A DNA stretch of 64,000 nt from Alphaproteobacteria bacterium. Lineage in GTDB: Bacteria; Pseudomonadota; Alphaproteobacteria; RF32; CAG-239. Every line of letters starts with the position of its first letter. Position 1 is the first letter of the stretch. Under the pieces are notes generated by a model, which did no database searches, was not told the DNA's origin, and saw nothing but the letters and a program-made list of their open reading frames with translations. The position numbers and the translations under genes are program-made. The stretch spans positions 303,049-367,048 of the forward strand of contig SUUK01000002.1 of assembly GCA_015062535.1 (NCBI GenBank). Direction: 5' to 3'. Positions 16,743 to 29,100 of the stretch are shown here, one piece after another.

Positions 16743-17798
16743 TTAAAAAGTTGCAATTACAGGTTGTCTGAATACATTTTCCATGAATGAAAGTGAAATA
16801 TAGCTTAGTATAAACGCCATTAGTGGTGATGTTATCCAACCAAGAACTAGTTTTGCAACTAAGCTCCATTTTATTTCTTTACCGCCTTTAGCTAAACCAA
16901 TACCTACAATTGCACCAATTACGGCTTGAGTACTGGATACAGGAACAGCAGGAAGAGGGGGAAGCCCAATAGAAATTAAAAATGTTTCTAAGCTTTCTGA
17001 TGAAAATAAAATCAATACAAGAGATTGAGATAAAATAACAATCCATGCAACAATGGGTGAAAAAGTTAAAACGCCTTTACCAACGGTTTTAATTACTTTT
17101 TTAGAATAGGTAAATACACCAAGGCTTACGGCAAATGCGCCAAGTAAAAATAGTACTTGGATGCCAGATAGTGGAATTAAATTAAATAATGTTGTGTCAC
17201 TAAAAGCGCATGAGCCAACAAATACACCAACAACATCTGCCATGTTGTTTGCACCAAGAGCAAATCCACCAAGAGCTGTTGTTAAAATCATACCAAGGCG
17301 AACGATTTGATCTTGTCTTAAGATGTGTAGTTTTGTGTGATGAAGTAGGTGCTTTACTGTAAAATATAGTAAAACAGCAATTAATCCTGAAACAATTGGA
17401 CACATTACCCAGCATGATAAGATATTGATTAGAGTTTGTTCGTCGGTTGTTTGGTGATTGTAAACGTTCCAGCCAATAATAGCGCCAACGATTGTTTGAG
17501 AGATTGAAACACTAATACCTGATTTTAGCATAACTCTTACAGCAAGAGCTGCAGAAAGTGAAACCGCAAAGGCTGCAGGAAGGGTGTTTACTCCACCAAG
17601 TGAGTTTAGGGTTTCGGTGGTGTTTTGACCGCTAATTACGGCTCCTAAGACGATAAATATGGAGGCGATTGTAGCTGCGGTGGTAAAGCGCAACATTTTG
17701 GTTCCAACAGCTGTTCCAAAAATATTGGCACTATCATTTGCACCCAAAGACCATCCTAGAAATAAACCACTTGAAAGAAATAATAAATACTCAAACAT
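16743..17798 (-). CDS. pit: Low-affinity inorganic phosphate permease, PiT family
   Basis: Phosphate-metal:H+ symporter of the inner membrane. The 351 residues contain the duplicated PiT signature: GANDSANIFGTAVG near the N-terminus and the second copy GANNMADVVGVFVG in the middle, each in a half with several membrane segments, plus PVSSTQAVIGAIVGIG near the C-terminus. The gene starts 2 nt after the stop of the DUF47 gene, the standard pairing for low-affinity phosphate uptake. There is no pho box that I can recognise. Confidence 0.97.
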   Translation of the reverse strand: MFEYLLFLSSGLFLGWSLGANDSANIFGTAVGTKMLRFTTAATIASIFIVLGAVISGQNTTETLNSLGGVNTLPAAFAVSLSAALAVRVMLKSGISVSISQTIVGAIIGWNVYNHQTTDEQTLINILSCWVMCPIVSGLIAVLLYFTVKHLLHHTKLHILRQDQIVRLGMILTTALGGFALGANNMADVVGVFVGSCAFSDTTLFNLIPLSGIQVLFLLGAFAVSLGVFTYSKKVIKTVGKGVLTFSPIVAWIVILSQSLVLILFSSESLETFLISIGLPPLPAVPVSSTQAVIGAIVGIGLAKGGKEIKWSLVAKLVLGWITSPLMAFILSYISLSFMENVFRQPVIATF

Positions 17799-17800
17799 TA

Positions 17801-18460
17801 TTAAATTTCCCGTTTAATTGCAAAAATTAATAGTGCATCAATACAGTCTTCTGCAAGGTCTGCAATATCTGCTACTTCTTCTACAAAAGCATTTATTTGA
17901 TTTTTTCTGGCTAATTCTAAGTTTGAATCAAATAATGCTTTTCTTAGTTTTGCAGAGGTTTTATCACTATGGTGTTCAAGTAAAAATACTTTTTGAGAAT
18001 AGTCTCTTAGGGTTGCAAGATCTCTAAAGAATGCACGAGATGCAATAGCCATATTTTCTGCGCAATCACTAACTTGTTTAACAAGGGTTCTTAGTTGTTC
18101 GTGATAGATTTCTGGAATATCTGGTTGTTCAATGTAAAATTTATGAGCAACTTCATCAAAAAGGTTAACAACTTTATCTAAGTTTTCAACTAGTTGCAAA
18201 ATGTTACCTCTTAGGTCAGGGATGAGATTTTGCTCATAGAGTCTACTTTCTATATCACGTCTTAAGATATCAGATTCATGTTCAATTATTTTTATTTTTT
18301 TGCTTGTTTTACGGTAGTTGTCACTTCTTTTTTCTTTTAGATAAATATCGATAGCTTCTTTAAATTCGATAGTCATTTCGATAATTTTATCATGTAATTT
18401 ATCGATTGTATGTTCTAGATCTCTAGTACGTGCAAATAAAGAAATTTTTACATTAAACAT
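17801..18460 (-). CDS. DUF47/PhoU-like regulator of the phosphate permease
   Basis: All-helical protein of 219 residues belonging to the TIGR00153/DUF47 family, related to PhoU. These proteins are encoded with PiT permeases and are thought to modulate phosphate uptake. Conserved features include the IEHESDILRRDIESRLYEQ segment and the LEHHSDKTSAKLRKALF segment, both resembling metal-binding helices of PhoU. It is the first gene of the DUF47-pit operon. An intrinsic terminator belonging to the gene upstream lies before it. Confidence 0.94.
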   Translation of the reverse strand: MFNVKISLFARTRDLEHTIDKLHDKIIEMTIEFKEAIDIYLKEKRSDNYRKTSKKIKIIEHESDILRRDIESRLYEQNLIPDLRGNILQLVENLDKVVNLFDEVAHKFYIEQPDIPEIYHEQLRTLVKQVSDCAENMAIASRAFFRDLATLRDYSQKVFLLEHHSDKTSAKLRKALFDSNLELARKNQINAFVEEVADIADLAEDCIDALLIFAIKREI

Positions 18461-18491
18461 TTTATTTTCCTTAAAATAATATTTTGCTTAA

Positions 18492-18517
18492 AAAATCCCT
18501 TAATTTTTAAGGGATTT
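18492..18517 (-). terminator. Intrinsic terminator after the small lipoprotein gene
   Basis: AAAATCCCTT and AAGGGATTTT form a perfect 10-bp stem with a short A/T loop between 18492 and 18517. It separates the minus-strand gene at 18536 from the DUF47-pit operon. Confidence 0.8.
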
Positions 18518-18535
18518 TGAGTTTTTGTTAGTGTT

Positions 18536-18805
18536 TTACTCAACCTTTTCTTGGCGACATGTGTGTTTACAGCGCCTAATGTTGCCATTTTCTAAATAAG
18601 TGTAATCAACTTTTGGTTTTTCTACATCTTCTACTTGATAAACTTGACGTTCGGTCATGATGTCTGTTTCAGGACAATATTCTTTTTTTCCAATAAAGCA
18701 TGGTTTACACTCAGTTTCGCATGGAACAGGTTGAAGGTATACTTCTTTGGTGCAACCATTTATAAGTAGCACAGACGATAATAGTATAAGTTTGATTTTG
18801 TTCAT
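18536..18805 (-). CDS. Small Cys-rich lipoprotein, unknown function
   Basis: Predicted 89-residue lipoprotein. The chosen ATG at 18805 is preceded by a perfect GGAGG Shine-Dalgarno sequence; an ATG four codons upstream lacks one. The signal peptide is MNKIKLILLSSVLLINGC with the lipobox Cys at position 18. The mature part has five to six further cysteines, in ETECKPCFIGKKEYC and RRCKHTCRQ, suggesting disulfides in the periplasm. The family is not recognised. It is monocistronic, ended by the terminator at 18492. Its neighbour across the divergent promoter region is a helical-repeat orphan gene. Confidence 0.8.
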   Translation of the reverse strand: MNKIKLILLSSVLLINGCTKEVYLQPVPCETECKPCFIGKKEYCPETDIMTERQVYQVEDVEKPKVDYTYLENGNIRRCKHTCRQEKVE

Positions 18806-18847
18806 TATAACCTCCAAATCTTAATGATTTTCTAGAAAATCTAAGGG

Positions 18848-18875
18848 TTGACTATTTTAAAAAAAGTCTTATATT
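18848..18875 (+). promoter_or_regulatory. Promoter of the 402-aa helical-repeat gene
   Basis: TTGACT (18848-18853) and TATATT (18870-18875) with a 16-nt spacer. Transcription near 18882 would give an A/T-rich leader of about 44 nt with no Shine-Dalgarno sequence. Confidence 0.55.
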
Positions 18876-18925
18876 GGGTTTAGTTTAAAATTATATTGTT
18901 TAATAATTATTTAAATATATAGATT

Positions 18926-20134
18926 ATGAGTAAAAAAATTATCCCTCTCATTGAGCGCAACGCCAGTGAGGAGCTAAAAGCTTATTTCAGAGATGTGAGT
19001 GCCGAAGGTGGGATGCCTCTTGATGTTCATGAGGAACTTGTTTTCTTAGAACATTGTTCGGGGGATGTTATTTTATCTTATATTAATCGTTTCCGCTTTA
19101 GTGAAAGAGCCGAAAAGATTATGTTAGATAAAGTTCCTATCAACGTTCGTGTAACCTATATTAACTATCATGGGTTATGCGACGAGGTGCAAAAGTATGT
19201 GATTGACCAAAATCTTGTAGATGTTGCTCGAGAGTTCTTTAAGTTACGTGATTTGTCTGATGTAGACTATCTTTTGGTGCATGGTGGCTCTGAGATGATT
19301 AGGGCTTACTATGATACCCATACGTTTAGAACTGACGAACAAATTTTACAGCTTCTTCGCCACAAAAATTCTACGTTGTTTACTGGCTATGTTAATAAAG
19401 GTTACTTTATTAGCGACGCTATCAAACATGAGATTGTTAGGAGCGAAAATGATGCGGCTTTTAAGGCTTTGGTTTACCGGTATTGCCGGATGTTTAAATC
19501 AAAAGCTAAAAATGCTCGTGATTATAAGGAGCTTGTAAAAAAGCTTTCACCTTATGGGTTGAGGTCTGAACAGCAAATCATGGTGTTTGATACATTTGAT
19601 CGCATTATGATTGAAGCTATGCTTATGAATATTCCTTTGAGTGTTGAGGCTCAGGACTATATGTTTAAGCGTAACTTTGATGCTCAGTGGTTTAAGCTAC
19701 ATGTTGAGCATTTGTATTGCGTTGGAGGTTATCGCTTTGAAGGTGAGAACGAGGCTAAGCTGTTTAGGGTTTTGGCAAAGAGAAACTTGGATGATTGTTT
19801 GACTGCGTTTCGTCATTCTGATGATGTAACGTTTGTTAAGTTTGCATCAACTGATGCTGTTCGCAAGTATATTAAGAATTTCTGGCTTACTGATGATGCA
19901 CAAGTTGCATTGATTAGCGGTGGAAATAGTGCTTTGATAAAAGAGCTCTTATCTCGATATACACCTGAACATGGTATTTGTTGGCAGGCTGAAGTAGTTC
20001 TTGTTAAGCTTAATGGTCGTGACTTGATAGATTTTTATATTTCTTTCCATACAATGTGTTGGGAGGCATTGGAAATCTTGAAGGTTAGTAATCCAGAACT
20101 TCACAAGAAGTATTATACACTTCATCAGTATTAA
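18926..20134 (+). CDS. Orphan helical-repeat protein, 402 aa
   Basis: Unrecognised cytosolic protein without signal peptide or membrane segment. It consists of about ten to twelve degenerate repeats of roughly 31-33 residues in which a hydrophobic helix, often containing a Glu-x-x-(Val/Leu/Ala) start, is followed by a YI/YY/FY segment: DVILSYINR, VRVTYINYHG, EMIRAYYDTH, TLFTGYVNKG, DLIDFYISFH. The same repeat type is visible in the 144-aa orphan at 32786. The gene has a sigma-70-like promoter but no Shine-Dalgarno sequence, and its G+C content is visibly above that of the adjacent genes. It is monocistronic with its own terminator. Helical solenoids usually bind proteins or nucleic acids; no function is claimed. 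Confidence 0.8.
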   Translation: MSKKIIPLIERNASEELKAYFRDVSAEGGMPLDVHEELVFLEHCSGDVILSYINRFRFSERAEKIMLDKVPINVRVTYINYHGLCDEVQKYVIDQNLVDVAREFFKLRDLSDVDYLLVHGGSEMIRAYYDTHTFRTDEQILQLLRHKNSTLFTGYVNKGYFISDAIKHEIVRSENDAAFKALVYRYCRMFKSKAKNARDYKELVKKLSPYGLRSEQQIMVFDTFDRIMIEAMLMNIPLSVEAQDYMFKRNFDAQWFKLHVEHLYCVGGYRFEGENEAKLFRVLAKRNLDDCLTAFRHSDDVTFVKFASTDAVRKYIKNFWLTDDAQVALISGGNSALIKELLSRYTPEHGICWQAEVVLVKLNGRDLIDFYISFHTMCWEALEILKVSNPELHKKYYTLHQY

Positions 20135-20163
20135 AAAAAGCAGGCTTTTTAGCCTGCTTTTTT
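20133..20163. terminator. Bidirectional terminator between convergent genes
   Basis: AAAAAAAGCAGGC and GCCTGCTTTTTT form a long symmetric hairpin with A and T tracts on both sides, placed between the ends of the helical-repeat gene (plus) and the giant autotransporter gene (minus). Confidence 0.88.
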
Positions 20164-20178
20164 GTTTTATAACAAATC

Positions 20179-23100
20179 TTAGAAGTTGAATTTTAGTCCC
20201 ATATCAAATAGGTCAGGGTTATTCTTTTGAATAAGCTTATTGTATTTAACATATAGGGCTAAATCTTTGTATGCATAATCTATTACAGCTTCTAATACGG
20301 CTCTATCTCTTTGATATAGATTTGCATAATCGTTTATTCTATACCATGAGCCAAGTGCGTCTTTGTGACGGAGTGTTATATCACGATATGGGTCTGCAAA
20401 TTCATGATAATATACTCCACCAATCTTGAAGCCTAGTTTACCATATTTTTCCATCTTAACTTCTTTTTTGAGGAATACACCTAGACCTAGCTCAACTGAT
20501 AGATTGTTGGAGCGTTTGGTTTGTATAGCGTCTTTAGCATTTCCTTCATCAAAGCCTTTTTCTGTATAGCCGATTGCATTTAACATTAAGGCTGGTTCAA
20601 GTTCTGCAAAGCCGTTTATATTGATGGTGTATCTTAACTCGTTGGTTAAGCCATAGATTATTTCTTCGATATCAGATTCTCTATCAGAGCCTCTATCATA
20701 ATCACCATAGCCATAACCTAAGTTTAGGATGCTTACGAGATTTAGTTTGTCGCTAATTTTTCTTAAATATGGAACAAATACGCTTACGATATTTAAGTCT
20801 CTATCTCCACCTTTTTCGTATGAGGTATTGATATCGGTAAAGCTTAAACCAAGTCCTAGTCTAGACCAGTTGTTTAAGCGCTTATCACCAAAGGTAAACA
20901 TAGAATTTGAACTTAATTCATAGCCAGATAATACGCCTTTGTCGTCTGTTTCTAGGTTAAAGTTGTCATAGCCTGCAATAACTCTATTTTTCTCGTTGGT
21001 TGGTTTTAAGATTGTATCTGCCATAGTTCTATTTAAGCTACGTAGAACAGAGAAGTTCTCATCTGCGAAGTTTAATAATCTGTCGTGTCCCATAAAGTCT
21101 GCAAGGTTTTCTTGTAGATTAGATTGGGTAGTTGCAGATTTTAGGCTATTAAATGTGTCTTCAAACTTTTTAGCTTGATAGTTTTTGGTCAAATAATCTG
21201 CCATAGATTTATTTGGTGTAAAGTTGCTAAATTCTTTACGTTTTAAGACTACATCTGTGTTACCTTCTTTGTTTTTCTCAGTTTTTGCTTCAAATAGGGC
21301 GGATTCTGAAGAAATATTTAGGTTGTTTGTATCTTCTGCTATTAAAGCGTCTTTTTTGATATATGTATCAAGGTTGTCGTTCATAACAGTAGATACGCCA
21401 GCGGTTAAGTCGCCTTTGATAGATTGAGCTTCATAAGTTGCTCCATCTTCAAGATATACGGTTTTTGCGCCTAAGGTTTCTAAATCAAGCTCTCCAGATA
21501 CTGACATTAAGCCCACGTTTCTAAAGTCTGCACCATTTAAGACAATAGAGCGGTTGGTGTCGTTTTGGTTGCCGTTTATGGTGATAGATCCAAGGTTTGT
21601 AACACTATTTGCAGAAGCATTTTGGTCGATATAGATACCATATGCTTCGTTTGTACCATTTACATTAATAGAGCCTTGGTTGATGATGGTTGTGTTAGTA
21701 CCATCTAGAACTCTAATACCATATGCAGATGCACCTTCTACATTAATGGTTCCTTGGTTTTCGATATAGTTTTCGCCAGCACCCAATATACCAACAGATG
21801 TGCCAGTTGTTCCGGTTATGGTGATATCGCCTTTATTTATAGCACTACCACCACGTGAAGCATACATACCAACAGCAGTACCGCTAGAGTTGTTTTGGAT
21901 GTTGATTGATGCATTTTCATCATTTAGGAGTTGGTTGTTTGATGAGCCATACATACCATATGCATACCCTGTTGAATTATGGTCAATTTTAATGATACCA
22001 TTTGAGCCTGTGTTATCTGAGGTGTTTTGAAGGTCTTTATCTGATTTTAAGCCATAAACATCTTCTGTGCCACTTGAGGTTAACTCAATTAGAGTTGTAT
22101 TAGTTGTTTTTTCAAGTGTGCTATTTTGACTTGTAAGTGAGCTTTGAGGTTGGTAGCAATAATATGTTTCTTTGGTTAAATTTACATTAATTTCAACCGC
22201 TGTAGTGTTACAAGTTTCTCCGCTCTCATCTTCACATTCTTCTATAGAATCATAGTAATTATTTGATGTGTCACATGAATATACACAAGTATGACATTGG
22301 GTTTGACCATGATATTGAGTTATGCCCGAGGTTGAAGATGATTTGAAATTAAGTCCAGTTACTTTTGTACAAGTTTCATGAGTTGTTTTAGTAGGACAAT
22401 CATTTTCTAAACATTTGTAACAAGTTTTTCCGGCTTGTGTTGTGCCACTGTTAAAGTGCCAACCATTTGCGCCTGAAGTACCACATTGCATATAATCTTT
22501 TGTATCAAAATATTTATTTGTTTCATTACAGCTATATGTACAAGCAAGACATGGTTGCTCGCCTTCATAAGAGCCTGTTGGACTATTGTCTAAAACAAAT
22601 CCTTCTTGAGGTGCTTCACAACTTGTATTAGATGGAGCGCTACAAGTTAATACATCTTCTCTAACAAAACAACCATATGTCGTATCTTCGGTGCAAGAGT
22701 ATCCAGTTTCCCCATAAGCATTTTGAGTACAAGCTGTTGATGATGTATAAACATTTGCTTTAGTTGTATCGCATGTGAAATCACATTTATAACAATCACT
22801 TGCTCCAGATACACCGGATTTAACTTTGGTTGCTTTTACATAATCTGGGTATGTTCCGCAGATGCTTAAATCTGTTGGAGATAAGTCTTCAGTTACAGGG
22901 CAAGCGGTTGCTCTTAGGTAACATCCTGATGCTGTATCATAGCTACAACCTTGGTTTGTGGTTTTACATTCAGTTTCTGTTGAGTAATAACCTTTTGAGT
23001 TATCACAACCAGTTTTTTCTTTGTAACAAGTTAAGCCATAATCGGTAATTGTTTCATATACTTTACCGGTTATTATATGGTTGTAATCTAATAAAATGTT

Positions 23101-26100
23101 GTTGTCGCAGTTTATAGGTGTTACACAATTTGCATCGCCTTGTGATGATACATGGTCTCCGCAGTCATATCCTGATGGACAGCTTGGATAGTAGTCAACA
23201 GATTGATCACAAGAATATGTACATTGGTGACACTCTTTATTTCCTTCATAATAGGTTTTAGATGTCTCATCTTTTAAGGTTAAACCATGTTGTGCAGGTG
23301 TACAAGTATCGCTTAAGTTATTTTCTTCACAAGTTAGGGCGCTACATGTGTAACAGCTGTTATTTAGGTAATCTTTTACAGAACTTACAACAAATTCCCA
23401 ACCACCGGCACCAGTTGAACCACAAACTTCAAGAGATGTTCCAGGAGTATTGTAGTATCCCTTACCATTATCACATCCACATTGATAGTATGTATGTGTT
23501 CCTGTATCGGTTGTTTCTGTGCAGTCATTTATTTGTGTTAAACCATAAGTTGCACTACAGGGTGTTGAGCTTGTGAAGATTTTTTTATCACATGCAGGAC
23601 CTAAGTTTAGATAACAAGTAACTCCATAGTTTGTAACTGTTGAACAGTTATATCCATCAGGGCAGGTTGCTGTCATATCTTTATCTTCATCACAAGATAT
23701 AGGTTTGTAACAAGTTATAGTTCCTTGCGCATTTGTAATTGTGGATTCGGTGCAATTGTAACCTGATGGACAATTTTCATAGTAGTTATTGGCTGTATCA
23801 CAGGCATAGCTACATGTATAACAAGGGGTATTTCCTTGATATTTATCTGTATCGCCACGCGTTGTTAGGATTCCTTCTTCTTGTTTACAAGCGGTATAAT
23901 AACCTTCTGATGATTGACAAGTTAGAGCATTACATTGATAACAACTTATACCATTGGAGTCTTTTACTGATGTTTCAGCAAAGCCCCAACCACCGGCACC
24001 AGTTGAACCACAAACTTCAAGAGATGTTTCATGAATATAGTAGTATCCATCATCATTACTACATCCACACTTATAAGTTGTTTTGGGTGCTGTTCCTGTA
24101 GCATTGTTTGTGGTACATTGGCCAGAAATTGTAGTTCCTGTGCTACAAGATGTTTCGGTATAAGCAGAACAATCGTTTGGTTCACATTGTAAATGATCTC
24201 CAGAAGTATCGCTACAACGAGCTGTTTCTGTCATACCTGATGGACAAGAGTTGTTAAATGTATAGATACTTGGGTTGCACTCATCTTCTATATAACAAGT
24301 TACACTTCCATTATATGTTGTGAATGTTTTTGTTGTACAAGTTTTACCATTTAGGGCTGCATCATCATTACAATCGTCTATATCGCTATAGTAGCCTTGT
24401 GCTGGGTCACAGGTGTATGAACAGCTATAACATTGGTCGTTACCATGATAAGCACTTGAAGATGTTGCTTTTTCTTTTAGTCCTGCAATAGTTGGACAGT
24501 TTTGAGCACCAAATCCGTAGTCTGTTTCTGGGCAAAGTAACTCTTGGCAAGTTTTACAGCTGATGCCGTTGTAATCTTGAGTATCAAATTTCCACCCATT
24601 TGCACCTGAAGTACCACAGGAAGTAATAGATGCTGATGGCTCATAATATTTATTGTCTGTATCACAAGCACAGCTAAAGTATGTAAATGTGCCTTCATCT
24701 GTTACATCACTACATTGACCAGTGGTTTTTAAGGCAGCGTTTACGTATTTACAGTCTTTTGTATAATTATAAACTGTTTGATCACATGCATCAGCGGTTT
24801 CTTTATAACAAGTAATACCATAGTTTGTTACTTTTGAACAAATTTTACCTGTTGGGCAAGATGTATGTAGGTTTTCACCATCACAGCTTTGAACTTTAAC
24901 ACAAGTAGCATCACCTTGTGAGGTTTCATTAGAACAATTATAACCTTCTGGACAGTCGTTAGAGGCAACATAGTTGTTATCTGTATTGCAAGTGTATTCA
25001 CATGTATAGCAAGCAGCATTTCCATGGAAGTTAGTTGTTGATTTTGTTGCGGTTAATGTAATACCAGTTTTAGCGCTTTCACAAGTTGAATAGAAACCTT
25101 CGGCATTGTTACATTCAAGCTCGCTACATGTATTACATGTTAAGGTATTGTATGTTCCAGAAATAAATTCCCAACCTTTTTCAGCAGATGAACCGCAAAC
25201 ACTTAAATTTGATGTTGGATCATAATACCCTCTAGAACTATTACATTCGCATTTATAGGTTGTAGATTTTTTGGTTCCTGAAGTATTGTTTGTGGTACAA
25301 GAACCAATTTCTCTTGTTCCTGTTGTACAAGCGTATAATGTATATTCAGAACAATCGTTTGGTTCACATTGTAAATGTACATTTGATTCGTCTTCACAGC
25401 GGGCAGTTTCGGTCATACCCTCTGGGCAAGAGCCTAGGAAATTATAGGTACTTGTGTCACATAAAGCTTCTTTATAGCAAGTTTTATTTCCATTATATGT
25501 TGTAAATGTTTCTGATGCGCAAGTTTTGCCATTTACTGATGCGTCATCATTACAATCATCTTCGTTGTCGTAATAACCTAATGCTGGGTCACAGGTGTAT
25601 GAACAACTATAGCATTGCTCGTTACCATGATAAGCACTTGAAGATGTTGCTTTTTCTTTTAGGCCTGCAACTATTGGGCAGTTTTGAGCACCAAATCCGT
25701 AGTCTGTTTTTGGGCAAAGTAACTCTTGGCAAGTTTTACAACTTACTCCACTGATAGTTGTTGAAGATGAGAATTTCCAACCATTTGAACCAGATAATCC
25801 GCAAAGAGTTAAGTTTGTTGCAGATGATGGGAAGTAATTTTCTTCTTCATCACATTCGCATTTGTAGGTTGTTGTTGGTGCTGTTCCTGTAGCATTGTTT
25901 GTGGTACATTCATCAGAAATTTTAGTTCCTGTGCTACAAGAAGTTTCGGTATAAGCAGAACAATTATTTGGTTCGCATTGGTAGTGTGTAGAAGTGTCTG
26001 TACATTCTGATACTTGTGTCATACCTTCTGGGCAAGGTGTATCAAATGTGTATTTGGATGTATCGCATGTAGCTTCTTTATAACAAGTTACGCTTCCATT

Positions 26101-29100
26101 ATATGTAGTAAATGATTCTGATGTACAAGTTTTGCCATTTACTGATGCGTCATCATTACAATCATCTTCATTGTCATAATAACCTAATGCAGGGTCACAA
26201 GTGTATGAACAACTATAGCATTGCTCGTTACCATGATAAGCACTTGAAGATGTTGCTTTTTCTTTTAGGCCTGCAACTGTTGGGCAGTTTTGAGCACCAA
26301 ATCCGTAATCTGTTTCTGCACAATCTAACATTTGGCAAGTTTTACAGCTGATGCCGTTGTAAGTTTGACTATTAAATATCCAACCATTTGAACCGGATAA
26401 TCCGCAGGTTTTTAGGTCTGTTGTTGAGTTGCCATAATATCCACGAGTATCATTACAAGCACATTGATAATATCTAAATGTTCCATTTGCTGTTACATCA
26501 TCACAATAATCAGCAGTTTTTAAGCCTTCAGTAGTTTCGCATTGTTCATCATATTTGTAAACTGTTCTATCACAAGCAGTGCCTAGTACTTTGTAACAAG
26601 TAATGCCATATTGAGTTACAGGTGAGCAGTTTTGACCTGTTGGGCAGGCTGTATGTAGGTTTTCATTATCACAGCTTTGAACTTTAACACAAGTAGCATC
26701 ACCTTGTGTAACTTCAGTTGAACAATCATATCCAGTTGGGCATGTGGTATTGTAATTTTTTGATGTATCACAAGTGTATTCGCAAGTGTGGCAAGCAGTT
26801 TCACCTGCATATTTGCCGGTTAATTTATCATTTAAGATAATACCTTCTTTTGCTGTATCACATGATGTTACTTCTGGGTCTATACAAGTTAACTCAGTTC
26901 TAATATAACATCCCTCAGTTGTTTGATTTGAACAATCATAACCAACAAGGTTGTTTTTGTTTAGAGAGCATTTTCCTTGATCTTGATAGTATCCATTGTC
27001 CTCATCACATGTACAAGAATAGTGTGAGCCATTATCATCAGTGCATTCTGTTACTTCTTTCATGCCAGCTGGGCATTGGTTGTCATATGGGTATGATGCT
27101 GGATTACACTCATCAATCTTATAACAAGTATACGAACGGCCGTCTTGAACGGTTGTAGTTGTTGGTGTACAAGTTTTACCTATTACTTCGGCATCATCAG
27201 TACAATCTGCTTCATCATCATATAAACCATCTTTACAGGTGTAATTACAACTATAGCACTGGTCATTACCATGATATTGCGAGCTTAGAGATGATGATGT
27301 TTTAAGGTCAGGATATGTTGGACAATTTGGTGTGCCATATCCGTAATCTGTTTCTGCACAATCTAACATTTGGCAAGTTTTACAGGTTATGCCATTGTAA
27401 GTTTGACTATTAAATATCCAACCATTTGCACCGGATGATCCGCAGGTTTTTAGGTCTGTTGTTGAGTTGTCATAGTATCCATCATCGTCATCGCAAGCAC
27501 ATTGATAATATCTAAATGTTCCATTTGCTGTTACATCATCACAATAATCAGCAGTTTTTAAGCCTTCAGTAGTTTCGCATTGTTCATCATATTTGTAAAC
27601 TGTTCTATCACAAGCAGTGCCTAGTACTTTGTAACAAGTAATGCCATATTGAGTTACAGGTGAGCAGTTTTGACCTGTTGGGCAGTCTGTATGTAGGCTT
27701 TCATTATCACAAGCGGTAATTTTAGTACAAGATGTACCATTTTGTGTCACCTCGTTAGAACAGCTATATCCATCTGGGCAAGAAGTTGTATAGTAGTTGG
27801 AAGTATCGCAAGTGTATGTACAATTATGACAAGCTACTTCACCTGCATATTTGCCAGTTAATTTATCATCTAAGATAATACCTTCTTTTGCTGTATCACA
27901 TGCTTTTGTTGATGGTGCTTCACAAGTTAAAGCAGTTCTTAGGTAACAACCTTCTGGTGTTTGGGTAGAACAATCATAACCAACTTCTAGATTTTCATTT
28001 AGCTCACAAGCGGTTTTATCTGCAAAATAATTTGAGGATTCGTCACAAATACATGCATGGTGAGAGCCATTGGCATCACTACATTGTTTTATGGTGGTCA
28101 TACCTAAAGGACAATTGTTATCGTAAGGATATTCTGCTGGATTACAAGTATCTATTGCGTAACAAGTTATAGATGAGCCATCTTTAACGGTTGTAGTTGT
28201 TGATGTACATACTTTTCCTTGGGCAGTTGCATCTTGATTACATTCACCTAAATCATCATATAGGCCTTGTTTACAGCTATAGTTACAGGTGTAACACTGT
28301 TCTTGACCATGATATGTTGCACTTAGTGATGAAGAGCTTTTTAAATCTGAGTATGTTGGGCAATTTGGTGTGCCATATCCGTAATCTGTTTCTGCACATT
28401 CTAATTTGTTACAGGTGTTACAATTTATACCATTATAGTTTTGGGTTATAAATTCCCAACCATTTGCGCCTTTACTACCGCAAGTTGTAATAGGTGCTGT
28501 TGTGTCATAATATCCAGAAGCATCATTACAAGCACATTGATAATATGTAAATGTACCATTAGCAGTTTGTTCGCTACAAGTATTAACAGTTTTTAAACCG
28601 GTTGTATCTGTACATGGTGTATCATAAACAAAGATTTCTCTATCGCACTGATCGCTTAGCACTTGATAACAAGTTATGCCATATTGAGTTATAGGTAAGC
28701 AGTTTTTACCATCAGGGCAGGTTGTAAATTGTGTTGTTTCATTACAAGCAACAGGTTTTTGACAATTTGCATCATCTTGAGAAACTTCTGAACCTACACA
28801 ACTATAACCACTTGGGCATGATGTAGCATAATTGTTTACAATATCACAATTGTATTCACACTCATAACAAGGATTATCACCATTAAAATCGGTTGTAGAA
28901 GGGGTTGGAGTTAAGACAATACCTGTTTTAGCATCTGTACATTTTTGATATAGTCCTTTAGTTGTGTCACAAGTTAAAGGATTACATTGTAAACAAGTTA
29001 TGCCATTATAAGTATTGGATGTAAATTCCCAACCTTTGTTTCCTGTGTCTCCGCAAGTTGTAATTGGTGATGATGGATCATAGTATCCAGAATTGTCATC